Part shown: in pieces, positions 9,254 through 19,304 of the stretch
How positions within the stretch are numbered: the first letter of the stretch is position 1
How the letters are laid out: each line of letters begins with the position of its first letter
NCBI GenBank assembly: GCA_963830885.1
Contig: CAWHOA010000003.1
Span: forward strand, 124,001 to 188,000
DNA length: 64,000 bases
Origin: JAIBJN01 sp963830885
GTDB lineage: Bacteria > Actinomycetota > Thermoleophilia > Gaiellales > Gaiellaceae
Direction of reading: 5' to 3'
Translations under genes and position numbers: made by a program
Notes under the pieces: model-generated
Told to the model about the DNA's origin: nothing
Databases searched by the model: none
The model's input: the letters and a program-made list of their open reading frames with translations, nothing else

Positions 9254-9402
9254 CGGTCCGGCCCGAGCCTGCCGCTTGCCGCCTTCCGGCCGACGAGTCC
9301 GAGGCGGAGTCGCTGTGCCCGCGCTGCGGCGCCGAAATGACGTGGACGAAGGCGAGCTGGCACTGCCTGGCGTGCCGCTACAAGCAGGGCTGCTGCGGCT
9401 AG
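9244..9402 (+). CDS. Small zinc-ribbon protein
   Basis: About 52 residues with two Cys pairs, CPRCGAEMTW and CLACRYKQGCC, spaced as in a zinc ribbon. The start GTG 9244 lies inside the last codons of guaA in another frame, giving a 10-base overlap and likely coupled translation. No enzymatic domain is present. The ordered Cys pairs and the overlap support a real gene, although the first 20 residues are featureless. Function unknown; a regulatory or scaffolding role would be a guess. Confidence 0.6.
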   Translation: MGVTVRPEPAACRLPADESEAESLCPRCGAEMTWTKASWHCLACRYKQGCCG

Positions 9403-9546
9403 CCGGCGGCCCTCCTTGTCTTCTGGGGCACCCCGGCCCACCACCCGCTTCCGAGCCTAACGGCGAAAAGCGCACGCGTGTGTGACGCATCGTGCCGAGT
9501 GTGTTTCGAACGCTCCCCAGGCGCCGACCGCCGCTAGCCTCGCCGC

Positions 9547-10699
9547 GTGAGCCGCTACCGCTGGACGATCCTCGCCCTCGGCACGGCCGCGCAGTGGAGC
9601 TACTCGGCGGTCTTCCTGGGGATCCCCGTGCTGGCGCCGCAGCTCCGGGACGAGTACGGGCTCTCGCTGACACAGATCGGGGTCGTCCTCGCCGCCTTCA
9701 GCATCGGCTCCGTCGTGACCTTGCTCCCGTGGGGGCTGCTCTCCGACAGGGTGGGCGAGCGCGGCGTCCTCGCCGCCGGGCTCACGGCGGCGAGTGCGGC
9801 AATCGCGGCCGCCGCGTTCACGACCGAGTACCTCCCGCTCGTCCTCCTGCTCGTCCTCGGCGGAGGGGCCGGAGCCAGCGTGAACGCGGCCAGCGGGCGG
9901 GCCGTGATGAGCTGGTTCGAGCCGTCGCAGCGCGGGCTCGCGCTCGGGATCAGGCAGACCGCCCTCCCCCTGGGCGGGGCCGCCGCTGCGCTGGCGCTGC
10001 CGCCGATCGTCGCGGCGGGGGGAACGAAAGCCGGGCTGCTCGTCCTGGCCGGTGCCTGCCTCGTGACCGCTCTGGCCGGGCTGGTCGGCCTGCGGGAGGC
10101 GCCGCCCGATGTCGCGGCGCCGCTCGGCGACGTGACGAATCCACTACGGGACGCCAGGCTCTGGCGCGTTGCGAGCGGCAGCGGGCTGATCGTCGTCGCG
10201 CAGATCAGCGTCATGGCGTTCACGGTGTTGTTCCTCCACGGCGCGCGCGGGCTCTCGACGGGGGTCGCCGCCGCGATCTTCGCCGGGATGCAGCTCGTGG
10301 GAGCAGCCCTGCGGATCGCCGCCGGGCGCTGGTCCGACACGGGTGGGGACGAGGATCGGCCCGCTCGTGAAGATCGCCGTCGCCCTCTCGGTGACGCTGG
10401 CCGTGAGCGCTGCGCTGACCACCGCCCCGCTCGCGCTGCTCCTGCCCGCCTTCCTCGTCGCCGGGGCGATCTCGCAGGCGTGGAACGGCCTCTCCTTCAC
10501 GGCGACCGCCGAGCTCGCGGGCCGCGCTCGCGCGGGGGCGGCGCTCGGCTTCCAGCAGACGGCCCTGGCCGTCGCTTCGGGCGTCGCGCCGCCCCTGTTC
10601 GCCCTGCTCGTCGAGTCCACCTCCTGGGGCGTCGCCTTCGCTCTCGCGGCGACGCTGCCCCTCGCCGGAGCAGGACTGATGCGGCGAGTCCCCGCCTAG
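9547..10699 (+). CDS. MFS transporter (one frame break)
   Basis: Twelve-helix major facilitator. The N-terminal half has the GIPVLAPQLRDEYGLSLTQIG start typical of CynX/NNP-like carriers and a motif-A loop (GLLSDRVGERGV). The frame breaks at the GGGG run 10345-10348. With one G removed, GRWSDTGG continues as TRIGPLVKIAVALSVTLAVS and the last four helices follow. Substrate unknown. Start GTG 9547 has TAGCCT six bases upstream. It is convergent with the gene ending at 10707. Confidence 0.82.
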
Positions 10700-10706
10700 G
10701 AACCTC

Positions 10707-11259
10707 CTAGGAGTGGGCGACCTCCTCGCGCCGGCGCCGCAGCAGGACGACCGACAGCGCCAGAGCGGCCAACACGGCGAGCGACCCGCCCACGGCAGGG
10801 ACGACCGGGAAGCCGGCCTCGCCGCCGGACGAGGGCGGTGCGCCTCCTCCCGCCGGTCCGCCAACGGTCACCGCCGTGAAGGTATGCGTCTGAGCGCAAG
10901 GGACGGCCTGCGTCCCGATCGCTCGTGAAGTCGTCGAAGACCTCGTAGCGCCAGCTTCCGGCCGCCGGGAAGACGACTTCGGCGGCAAAGACCTCAGGGT
11001 TCCCGGTCGGCCTGGCGACGAACGTCTCCCGCTCGCCGGTCCCCGTGTTCACGATCGTGAGCTCGGGCCTGGCGGTCTTCGCGTTCGGGAGTGCGTTCCG
11101 CCCGTGCTGGAGGACGGTGAGCTCAGCCGTCCAGGTCGTTCCGGCGGCGATCCCGGCGGGTGGCGGGGCGAGGCCGACGGTGGCCATGCACCCTGCGCTC
11201 GCGGCGCCCGCTTGGGCGAGCGCGCCGACGAGAATCGCTGCGATCAGGATCCGCTTCAT
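10707..11259 (-). CDS. Secreted, C-terminally anchored protein (one frame break)
   Basis: Begins with a clear signal peptide (MKRILIAAILVGALAQAGAA), followed by an Ig-like beta domain resembling YtkA/CopC-type folds (TWTAELTVLQHGRNALPNAK, then AAGSWRYEVFDDFTS). The end has a Gly/Pro linker, a membrane helix (SLAVLAALALSVVLLRRRRE) and a basic tail. The two parts are in different frames; removing one base near 10917-10925 joins DFTS to QAVPCAQTHTFTAVTV. ATG 11259 has a strong AAAGGAGTG site. Function unknown; probably extracytoplasmic and wall-facing. Confidence 0.7.
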
Positions 11260-11311
11260 GCGATCACTCCTTTCGCGGCTGGTACACCTGCGGGGCCGCG
11301 AGGGTTCCCGC

Positions 11312-11575
11312 TCAGCGAACCGCGAAGTCGGTGAGGCCCTCCTCGTCCTCCTCGAACACCTCGACTCGCTCGACCCGCGCCGGGCCGGGGCCGCGGTTGA
11401 CGAACGCAACCAGGCGCTCGACCGCCTCCGGCGGCCCCTCGAACACGGCCTCGACCGTGCCCTCCCAGGTGTTCCGCACCCACCCGCGCACGCCCGCTTC
11501 CTCCGCCAGCCGGCGGGTCGTCTCCCGGAAGAAGACGCCCTGAACGCGACCGTGGACGACGACGCGGCGTCTCAC
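11312..11575 (-). CDS. acyP: Acylphosphatase
   Basis: Hydrolyses carboxyl-phosphate bonds of acylphosphates. The 87-residue protein has the family signature VHGRVQGVFFRETTRRLAEE with the catalytic Arg, and GWVRNTWEGTVEAVFEG with the catalytic Asn. The start GTG 11575 overlaps the stop of the upstream MFS gene by four bases, so the two are co-translated. Nothing about the pairing suggests a specific substrate. Confidence 0.93.
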   Translation of the reverse strand: MRRRVVVHGRVQGVFFRETTRRLAEEAGVRGWVRNTWEGTVEAVFEGPPEAVERLVAFVNRGPGPARVERVEVFEEDEEGLTDFAVR

Positions 11576-12696
11576 GCGTAGCGCCCGAACCAGGGGAGGA
11601 TCGATACCGCAAGCACCGCCGAGAAGACGGCGGCGAGGACGAACGGCAGGCGCGAGTCCACGTTGAAGAGCGGCACGTAGACGAGTGGCGCGATCGCCAC
11701 GCCGGCGAACTTGAAGGCGCTGTAGGCGGAGGTGGCGCCCGCCCGGTTCTCCGGGAACGACTCGACGGCGATCGTGTTGAGGCCGGCCCAGACGAACGTC
11801 GAGGCGCAGCCGATCCCGAAGAAGACGAGGCCGAGCGCCCAGGCGCTGGGCACGAGCACGAGGCCGACCACGCCGGCGGTGCAGGCGACGGCGCCCCCGA
11901 GCGCGGTGGCCGGCCTGCCCGCGCGGTCGACGACCGTGCCCGCGTAGCGCCCGAGCAGGATGCCCCCGATGCCGTAGCCGGCGATGAGCAGGCCGCGCGC
12001 GCCCGACCCGAGCCCGAACTCGTCCGCTCCCACGAGGACGAGGACGAAGCCGATGGCCGTGAACCCGAGGTAGCCGAGCGCCGCCTGCGTGGCCAGCAGG
12101 GCGATCCAGCGGTTCAGGAGCGAGCGGAGCGAGGCGCGGCCGCTCGGGGTGGAGCGCTCGGCGGCACCGAGCGTCTGGCTGGGGAATGCGAGGACGCCGG
12201 CGACGACCGCGACGAGAACGAACGCGAGCCGCCAGGAGATTTCGCCGAGCAGGCCGCCGAGGATCGGCGCGAGCATCAGGCCGGCCGTCTGGGCAGCCGC
12301 GAACGTGCCGACGGTGCGCCCGAGCACCTCGGGGGCCGCCACTTCGGAGAGCGCGGCCAGGAGGATGGGGGAGAGGAAGGCGTTCGCGGACCCCATCGCC
12401 GCCCGCGCGGCCAGGAAGAGCCAGATGTTCGGCGCGAGCGCGCACAGGATCGCCGCGATTCCGAAGGCGACATACCCGCCCCGCACGACGCGACGGGGCC
12501 CCAGGCGCTCCGCGATCGTCCCGGAGACGAGCTGCAGGAGCGCGAACGGCACCATGTATGCGGTGATCGCGGCCGCCACCTGTACAACCGAGGCATCCAG
12601 GCCGTCGGCGACGTTGGGGATGAGCGCGACGAGCATCGCCCCGCCGAACGGGCCGAGGAAGCCGCCGACGTAGAGCGGGAGAGTGATCCGGCGCAC
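11572..12696 (-). CDS. MFS transporter
   Basis: Complete 374-residue major facilitator, twelve predicted helices, beginning MRRITLPLYVGGFLGPFGGA. Motif A appears as SGTIAERLGPRRVVRGG, and the second-half equivalent as YAGTVVDRAGRPATALG. It resembles the drug:H+ antiporter group but the substrate cannot be read from sequence. It is divergent from another MFS gene at 12767 with 70 bases between, and coupled to acylphosphatase downstream. Confidence 0.88.
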   Translation of the reverse strand: MRRITLPLYVGGFLGPFGGAMLVALIPNVADGLDASVVQVAAAITAYMVPFALLQLVSGTIAERLGPRRVVRGGYVAFGIAAILCALAPNIWLFLAARAAMGSANAFLSPILLAALSEVAAPEVLGRTVGTFAAAQTAGLMLAPILGGLLGEISWRLAFVLVAVVAGVLAFPSQTLGAAERSTPSGRASLRSLLNRWIALLATQAALGYLGFTAIGFVLVLVGADEFGLGSGARGLLIAGYGIGGILLGRYAGTVVDRAGRPATALGGAVACTAGVVGLVLVPSAWALGLVFFGIGCASTFVWAGLNTIAVESFPENRAGATSAYSAFKFAGVAIAPLVYVPLFNVDSRLPFVLAAVFSAVLAVSILPWFGRYA

Positions 12697-12752
12697 GCCG
12701 CGGAAGGCTACGCGCAGTGCTGCTGTCGTTACTCCGGTGTAATCGCCGGGAG

Positions 12753-12758
12753 TACGCT
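12753..12758 (+). promoter_or_regulatory. -10 element of the divergent MFS gene
   Basis: TACGCT eight bases before ATG 12767, consistent with a leaderless transcript. Confidence 0.45.
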
Positions 12759-12766
12759 ACGAGCGG

Positions 12767-14014
12767 ATGTCCGTGTCTCCCCAGCAGCTCCCGATCAAGC
12801 GCAACACGGCGCTCCTGTCGGCATCGCTCGCCGCGAACTCCGGGATGCTCCAGCTCTCGGCCGCGGTGGCCTCGCTGACGTTCGTTCTCGTCACCGGCGT
12901 GAAGGGGCTGCTCGGCCTCGGGCCGGCGATCGTGCTCGCCTCGGGCGCCCTCGCGGCGCTGCCGGCCGGGCGCGCGATGGACCGCTTCGGGCGTGTCCCG
13001 GTGCTCGCGACCGGGTTCTGCCTCGGCGCGGCAGGCGGCGGGCTGGCGGCGCTCGGGAGCGCGCTCGAGTCCCCTTTCCCGGTCTTCCTGGGACTCGTCC
13101 TCGTGGGCACCGCGAGCGGGACGGCCCTGCTGGCGCGGGCGGCCGCCGGCGACATGTACCCGCCCGAGCGGCGTGCACGCGGGATCGCGCTCGTCCTCTT
13201 CGGGGCCGTCTTCGGCGCGATCCTGGGTCCGGCCGTCTTCAGCCCGCTCCTGTCGGGGCGTGAGCTCGACGCCGACTCGCTCGCGCTCCTCTGGCTCGTG
13301 GGGTCGTGCTTCATGGTCGTCGGCCTCGTGCTCGTGCTGTTCGTGCGGCCCGATCCGAAGCGCATCGCCGAGGTGCTCGCCGTGGGGACGCCGGCCGCCG
13401 ACCCGCGACCGCCCGCGCCGCTGCGTGAGCTTCTCGGGCGCCGCGGCGTGATCCCCTCGATCCTCGCCGCGCAGGCGAGCTTCGGGGTCATGGTCGGCGT
13501 CATGACGCTCACCGGCGCGGTGGTCGTCGACCACCACAACCACTCGGGCCAGGCCGTGTTCCCGATCATCGGCGCCCACGTGCTCGGGATGTACGCCCTC
13601 GTCCTCTTCGTCGGCGACCTCATCGACCGCATCGGCAGGCCGCCCGCGCTCGTCGGTGGGCTGTCGCTGATGGCGGTCTCCTGCATCAGCCTGCTCTGGA
13701 TCGAGAGCGTGCCGGCCGCCGCGCTCGCGCTCTTCGGGCTGGGGCTCGGCTGGAGCCTCTCGTTTGTCTCCGCGACCGCCCAGCTCGCCGACTGCACGAT
13801 GCCGTGGGAGCGGGGGAAGCTGCTCGGCTTCAACGACCTCCTCTCGGGCATGACCGGCGCCAGCCTGGCGTTGCTCGGAGGCTACGCGCTGACCGTGATC
13901 GGCGTGGCCGCGCTGGCGATCGGCGCCACCGTCATCGTCGTCGTCCCGGCCGTCTGGATCGGGCGCCGCGGCTTCGGCGGAAGGGTCGAGCCGAGCCCCT
14001 CCGCTGCCGACTGA
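12767..14014 (+). CDS. MFS transporter
   Basis: 415-residue major facilitator in one frame, with motif A as GRAMDRFGRVPVLATG and a repeat in the second half (GDLIDRIGRPPALVGG). The interior has a long basic/proline loop after helix 6 (LAVGTPAADPRPPAPLRELL), usual for the family. Divergently transcribed from the MFS-acylphosphatase pair. The substrate is unknown. Confidence 0.88.
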   Translation: MSVSPQQLPIKRNTALLSASLAANSGMLQLSAAVASLTFVLVTGVKGLLGLGPAIVLASGALAALPAGRAMDRFGRVPVLATGFCLGAAGGGLAALGSALESPFPVFLGLVLVGTASGTALLARAAAGDMYPPERRARGIALVLFGAVFGAILGPAVFSPLLSGRELDADSLALLWLVGSCFMVVGLVLVLFVRPDPKRIAEVLAVGTPAADPRPPAPLRELLGRRGVIPSILAAQASFGVMVGVMTLTGAVVVDHHNHSGQAVFPIIGAHVLGMYALVLFVGDLIDRIGRPPALVGGLSLMAVSCISLLWIESVPAAALALFGLGLGWSLSFVSATAQLADCTMPWERGKLLGFNDLLSGMTGASLALLGGYALTVIGVAALAIGATVIVVVPAVWIGRRGFGGRVEPSPSAAD

Positions 14015-14189
14015 CTGGAGAGCTCGTCTCGGAATGAGGCCTTGTGCCGTCGGGCCGCGCTGCTCGCCCCGAGGGTTGCGTCCTCGGTCGCGCCCGTAGC
14101 TTTTCGCTACGAGCGCTCCGTGCGTCCTTGCCTCGGAACGACCATCGCACCCCGACGACGAAGCTCATCCCAAGACGAACTCTCGCTGC

Positions 14190-14228
14190 TAGAATCCGCG
14201 CTCGGCGGACGCCTGTCCGCCCCTTTTT
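14190..14228 (+). promoter_or_regulatory. rplM promoter and short leader hairpin with T tract
   Basis: TAGAAT at 14190-14195 is a good -10. It is followed at once by a perfect 7-bp stem GGCGGAC/GTCCGCC (14204-14210, 14215-14221, loop GCCT) and a TTTTT run at 14224-14228, eight bases before the rplM start. The leader is therefore almost entirely a terminator-like hairpin, so attenuation or binding by L13 are both possible. The rest of the 14015-14235 gap shows only a small CGTAGC/GCTACG hairpin. Confidence 0.5.
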
Positions 14229-14235
14229 CTGTGTG

Positions 14236-14667
14236 ATGAAGACTTACTCCGCCAAGCCGAAGGAGATCGAGCAGCGCTGGTACGTCGTCGACGCCGACGG
14301 CCAGACCCTGGGTCGCCTTGCGACGCGCATCGCCGACACGCTCCGGGGCAAGCGCAAGCCGCAGTACACCCCGCATATCGACACCGGTGACTTCGTCGTC
14401 GTCGTGAACGCGGAGAAGATCGCGGTGACGGGCAACAAGCTCCAGCAGAAGCTCTACTACCGCCATTCGGGCTATCCCGGCGGCCTGCGCTCGCGGACGC
14501 TCGCCGAGCAGCTCGAGCGGCGTCCCACCGAGGTCATCCGCAAGGCGGTCAAGGGCATGCTCCCGCGCAACCGCCTGGCGCGGCGGCAGATCACGAAGCT
14601 GAAGGTCTACGCGGGCCCGGCGCATCCGCACGAGGCCCAGAACCCGCAACCGCTCCCGCTGGACTGA
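14236..14667 (+). CDS. rplM: 50S ribosomal protein L13
   Basis: Early-assembling large-subunit protein. About 143 residues, with the family features WYVVDADGQTLGRLATRIAD, HSGYPGGLRSRT, AVKGMLPRNRLAR and the C-terminal VYAGPAHPHEAQNPQPL. ATG 14236 has no clear Shine-Dalgarno; GTG 14233 is also in frame. The stop overlaps the rpsI start by one base in an ATGA arrangement, as in the usual rplM-rpsI operon. Confidence 0.97.
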   Translation: MKTYSAKPKEIEQRWYVVDADGQTLGRLATRIADTLRGKRKPQYTPHIDTGDFVVVVNAEKIAVTGNKLQQKLYYRHSGYPGGLRSRTLAEQLERRPTEVIRKAVKGMLPRNRLARRQITKLKVYAGPAHPHEAQNPQPLPLD

Positions 14668-15063
14668 TGAGCGGAGCTCGCGCAGTACAGGGGAACCGGC
14701 AAGCGCAAGACCTCGGTCGCGCGCGTGATCCTGCGCCCCGGCGACGGCGGCACGTGGATCAACGGCCGCACGCTGGAGGCCTACTTCCCGCGGGAGGCGC
14801 TGCAGACGACCGCGACGGCACCGCTCAGGGCGGCCGGCGTCGAGGGGCGCTTCGACATCCGCGCTCGCATTCACGGCGGCGGGCCGAGCGGCCAGGCCGG
14901 CGCGCTCCGCCACGGCATCGCGCGGGCGCTCGTCGAGGCCGACCCCGAGCTCCGCGCCGTGCTCAAGCGCGAGGGCTTCCTGACGCGCGACGCGCGCATC
15001 GTCGAGCGCAAGAAGGCCGGACTCCACAAGGCCCGCAAGGCGCCGCAGTTCTCCAAGAGGTAG
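14667..15063 (+). CDS. rpsI: 30S ribosomal protein S9 (frame break at codon 3)
   Basis: Small-subunit protein whose C-terminal KKAGLHKARKAPQFSKR tail reaches the P site. As written, no start codon reads into the S9 frame: ATG 14667 goes out of frame after ATGAGC. Dropping one G from the GG at 14673-14674 gives MSELAQYRGTGKRKTSVARV, a standard S9 N-terminus, then ILRPGDGGTWINGR. An essential ribosomal gene cannot be this broken, so the extra base is almost certainly an error. Starting at the internal GTG near 14725 would delete essential residues. Confidence 0.92.
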
Positions 15064-15136
15064 CCAGTGTCTCTTCGGGTGGTGCTGCCCGGGCTCTGGG
15101 TCGCGAGCACCAAGCAGGAGGTCGCACTCGTCCGCG

Positions 15137-15157
15137 GCCAAGGCTGGGTGCCTTGGC
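15137..15157 (+). terminator. Hairpin between rpsI and glmM
   Basis: Perfect 8-bp stem GCCAAGGC/GCCTTGGC with a short TGGGT loop, 74 bases after rpsI. It is followed by AAGGGGGAGG, not by a T tract, so it may be a weak terminator or an RNA processing element. Confidence 0.35.
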
Positions 15158-15230
15158 AAGGGGGAGGGTGGGCTCCTGCGCCGCGTGATCGCGGGTCAGA
15201 GGCGGGTGGGCACCGCCCGGAGAGGCACTA

Positions 15231-16496
15231 GTGAGCAGGCGGCTGTTCGGGACCGACGGGGTCCGCGGCGTCGTCGGCGAGGGGCTGACAGAAGGGCTCG
15301 TCGAGCGGCTGGGCCGTGCATTCGCGCTCTGGAGCGGCGGCGCGGAAGTGCTGATCGGCCGTGACACGCGCGCGTCGGGCCCGGCCCTCGAGCAGGCACT
15401 CGCAGCCGGGCTCGCATCCGGCGGCTCCGACATTCTCCTGGGCGGCGTGCTCCCGACGCCCGCGGTTGCGCTGCTCGCCGGGGACAGCGGGGCCGTCGTC
15501 TCCGCCTCCCACAATCCCGCCGAGTACAACGGCATCAAGTTCTTCCGCAGCGGTTGGAAGCTCGAGGATGCCGAGGAGGAGGCCGTCGAGGCCCTGCTCG
15601 AGGCCGAGCCCGTGCCGGCCGGCGAGGCGAGCCAGGCTTCCGGGCTGGCCGGCCGCTACGTCGACCTCGTCTGCGAGCGGTTCGGAGGGCCGCTCGAGGG
15701 CCTGCGCGTCGTGCTCGACTGCGCCAACGGCGCGATGTCCGAGGTCGGCCCCGCCGCCTTCGAGCGCCTGGGCGCCTCGGTGTCGGTCATCGGGGATGCT
15801 CCGGACGGCGCCAACATCAACGACGGCTGCGGCGCGACCGATCTCCGGCTCCTGTCCCGTGTCGTCCCCGAGCAGGGCGCCCACCTCGGCGTCGCCTTCG
15901 ACGGGGACGGCGACAGGATGCTTGCGGTCGACGCGGCGGGGAACGAGGTCGACGGCGACCAGATCGTCGCCGTCCTCGCGCTCCACCTCGGCGTCGATCT
16001 CGTCGCCGTCACGCAGATGACGAACCTCGGCTTCCACCGCCTCATGGCGGAGCGCGGAATCCGCGTCCTCACGACCGAGGTGGGCGACCGCTACGTGCTC
16101 GAGGCCCTTCGCACCGCGGGCGGCGTGCTCGGCGGCGAGCAGTCCGGGCACGTCCTCTACCTCGACGGGCACGTCAGCGGGGACGGACTGGTCGCCGGGC
16201 TCCTGCTCTGCCGGGCCGTGCTGGAGCAGGGGCGCCCGCTCGCCGACCTGGCCGCCGTGCTGCCGCGGTACCCGCAGGCCAAGGAGAACGTGAGGGTGAG
16301 GAGCAAGGAGATCCCCGCGAGCGTCCTGGAGGAGGCGGCGCAGCTCACAGCCGAGCTGGCTGGACGCGGCCGCGTCCTCGTCCGGCCTTCTGGCACGGAG
16401 CCCGTCGTCAGGGTGCTCGCGGAGGCCGAGACGGAGGAGGAGGCGCGCCGCCTCTGTGGTACCATCGGCTCTCTCGTCGAGAGAGAGCTCGGCTAG
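15231..16496 (+). CDS. glmM: Phosphoglucosamine mutase
   Basis: Interconverts glucosamine 6-phosphate and glucosamine 1-phosphate for UDP-GlcNAc synthesis. The N-terminus RLFGTDGVRGVV, phosphoserine loop SASHNPAEYNG, metal loop FDGDGDRM, sugar loop GEQSGH and phosphate-binding RPSGTEPVVR are all present in order. At 421 residues it is slightly shorter than most GlmM. Start GTG 15231 follows GGAGAGG at 15219-15225. With glmS next, it supplies cell-wall amino sugar. Confidence 0.96.
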   Translation: MSRRLFGTDGVRGVVGEGLTEGLVERLGRAFALWSGGAEVLIGRDTRASGPALEQALAAGLASGGSDILLGGVLPTPAVALLAGDSGAVVSASHNPAEYNGIKFFRSGWKLEDAEEEAVEALLEAEPVPAGEASQASGLAGRYVDLVCERFGGPLEGLRVVLDCANGAMSEVGPAAFERLGASVSVIGDAPDGANINDGCGATDLRLLSRVVPEQGAHLGVAFDGDGDRMLAVDAAGNEVDGDQIVAVLALHLGVDLVAVTQMTNLGFHRLMAERGIRVLTTEVGDRYVLEALRTAGGVLGGEQSGHVLYLDGHVSGDGLVAGLLLCRAVLEQGRPLADLAAVLPRYPQAKENVRVRSKEIPASVLEEAAQLTAELAGRGRVLVRPSGTEPVVRVLAEAETEEEARRLCGTIGSLVERELG

Positions 16497-16521
16497 ACGC
16501 ACAGCCGGGCTCGCGTTTTTT
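16486..16521 (+). terminator. Rho-independent terminator after glmM
   Basis: Nine-base stem AGCTCGGCT/AGCCGGGCT (one G-T pair) overlapping the glmM stop codon, then CGCG and six T residues at 16516-16521. This is the clearest intrinsic terminator in the window. It separates glmM from glmS, whose leader to 16616 shows no glmS-ribozyme core. Confidence 0.65.
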
Positions 16522-16616
16522 CAATCGCTTTTTCGGGAACGGTCGGGCTCCACAGACAGTCGAATAGCCAGAGTCGGGTCGGGACCCCGGCGAGAGGACG
16601 GGAGGGGGGTTTTCGA

Positions 16617-18446
<1,830 letters not shown>

Positions 18447-18482
18447 CGAACCGGGTAGGCGCGGCACGCGTACCCTGAGGTA

Positions 18483-19262
18483 GTGGTGTCTGCGGTGGTG
18501 TTCGTCGAGCCTGTTCGGACGTCCCGGACGTTCGAGGCGGCGATCGAGAACCTCCTCGAGGGGATCGAGCGCGCCCGGCTGCACCTGGACGACCGCCTGC
18601 CGACGGAGGAGCAGCTGGCCGGCCAGCTCGGGATCTCGAAGCCGACGCTGCGCCAGGCGCTGCGGGTGCTCGAGCGCAGCGGCCTGCTGCGGGTCAGGGC
18701 GGGCAAGGGCGGCGGCATCTTCATGGCCTCCGATGTCGTCCCGGTGGACGCGATCACGCACAACGCGGCGGTCGAGGCCGAGGACGCGGTCGACGTCCTG
18801 CGCGGGCGGCGCGTCCTCGAGGGAGCGGTCACCGTCATGGCCGCGCACGCCGCCACGGACGAGGACTTTGCAGGGATCGAGCGCACCAACGAGCTCCTGC
18901 GCCGGAACATCGGCGACCGGCCCCGGGTGATGGGCGCGAACGCCATGTTCCACCGCGCGGTGATCCGGGCCTGTCACTCGAAGACGCTGCAGAGCGCGAT
19001 GCGCAACCTCGAGGGCGAGCTCGCGGCGATCCGCGACACCTACCAGGGCGGGCAGGAGAACGACCGCGAGACGCTCGAGATCCACGAGCGGCAGGTCGAG
19101 GCGATGCGCCGGCGGGACATGAAGGCCCTAGCCGCCGTCCTCGACGAGCACTTCCGCATGCTGGAGGAGGACTACGCGGCGGCCCTCCACCGCAAGTGGG
19201 AGAACCTGTTCGGCGAAGTGGCCGAGCAGACGCTCAGGCTGGGCGCGACGCCCGGGCCTTGA
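18483..19262 (+). CDS. GntR-family regulator, FadR subgroup
   Basis: N-terminal winged helix (residues about 14-85; LPTEEQLAGQLGISKPTLRQ, ALRVLERSGLLRVRAGKGGG) and a C-terminal all-helical FCD ligand domain (residues about 100-235) with the metal-ligand pattern from MFHRAVIRAC to IHERQVEAM and DEHFRMLEED. Regulators of this type usually respond to organic acids or acyl-CoAs. TACCCT at 18471-18476 sits six bases before GTG 18483; GTG 18486 is also possible. No metabolic operon is adjacent, so the target is open. Confidence 0.88.
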   Translation: MVSAVVFVEPVRTSRTFEAAIENLLEGIERARLHLDDRLPTEEQLAGQLGISKPTLRQALRVLERSGLLRVRAGKGGGIFMASDVVPVDAITHNAAVEAEDAVDVLRGRRVLEGAVTVMAAHAATDEDFAGIERTNELLRRNIGDRPRVMGANAMFHRAVIRACHSKTLQSAMRNLEGELAAIRDTYQGGQENDRETLEIHERQVEAMRRRDMKALAAVLDEHFRMLEEDYAAALHRKWENLFGEVAEQTLRLGATPGP

Positions 19263-19298
19263 GCGGCCGCGGCGCCCCGAGGAGCACCGCGGCCGCTC
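19261..19298. terminator. Bidirectional terminator
   Basis: Perfect 12-bp inverted repeat GAGCGGCCGCGG/CCGCGGCCGCTC (19261-19272, 19287-19298) lying between the convergent GntR and YcnI genes. Confidence 0.65.
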
Positions 19299-19304
19299 TG
19301 ATGC

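Noticed and set aside
11312..13579. Very long minus-strand open frame over 2 kb
   Set aside because: Only its last 87 codons (acylphosphatase) are real; the rest is antisense or out of frame to two MFS genes.
16497..16616. Possible glmS ribozyme/riboswitch in the glmS leader
   Set aside because: The 120-base leader lacks the conserved ribozyme core; it holds a terminator for glmM and a plain ribosome site.
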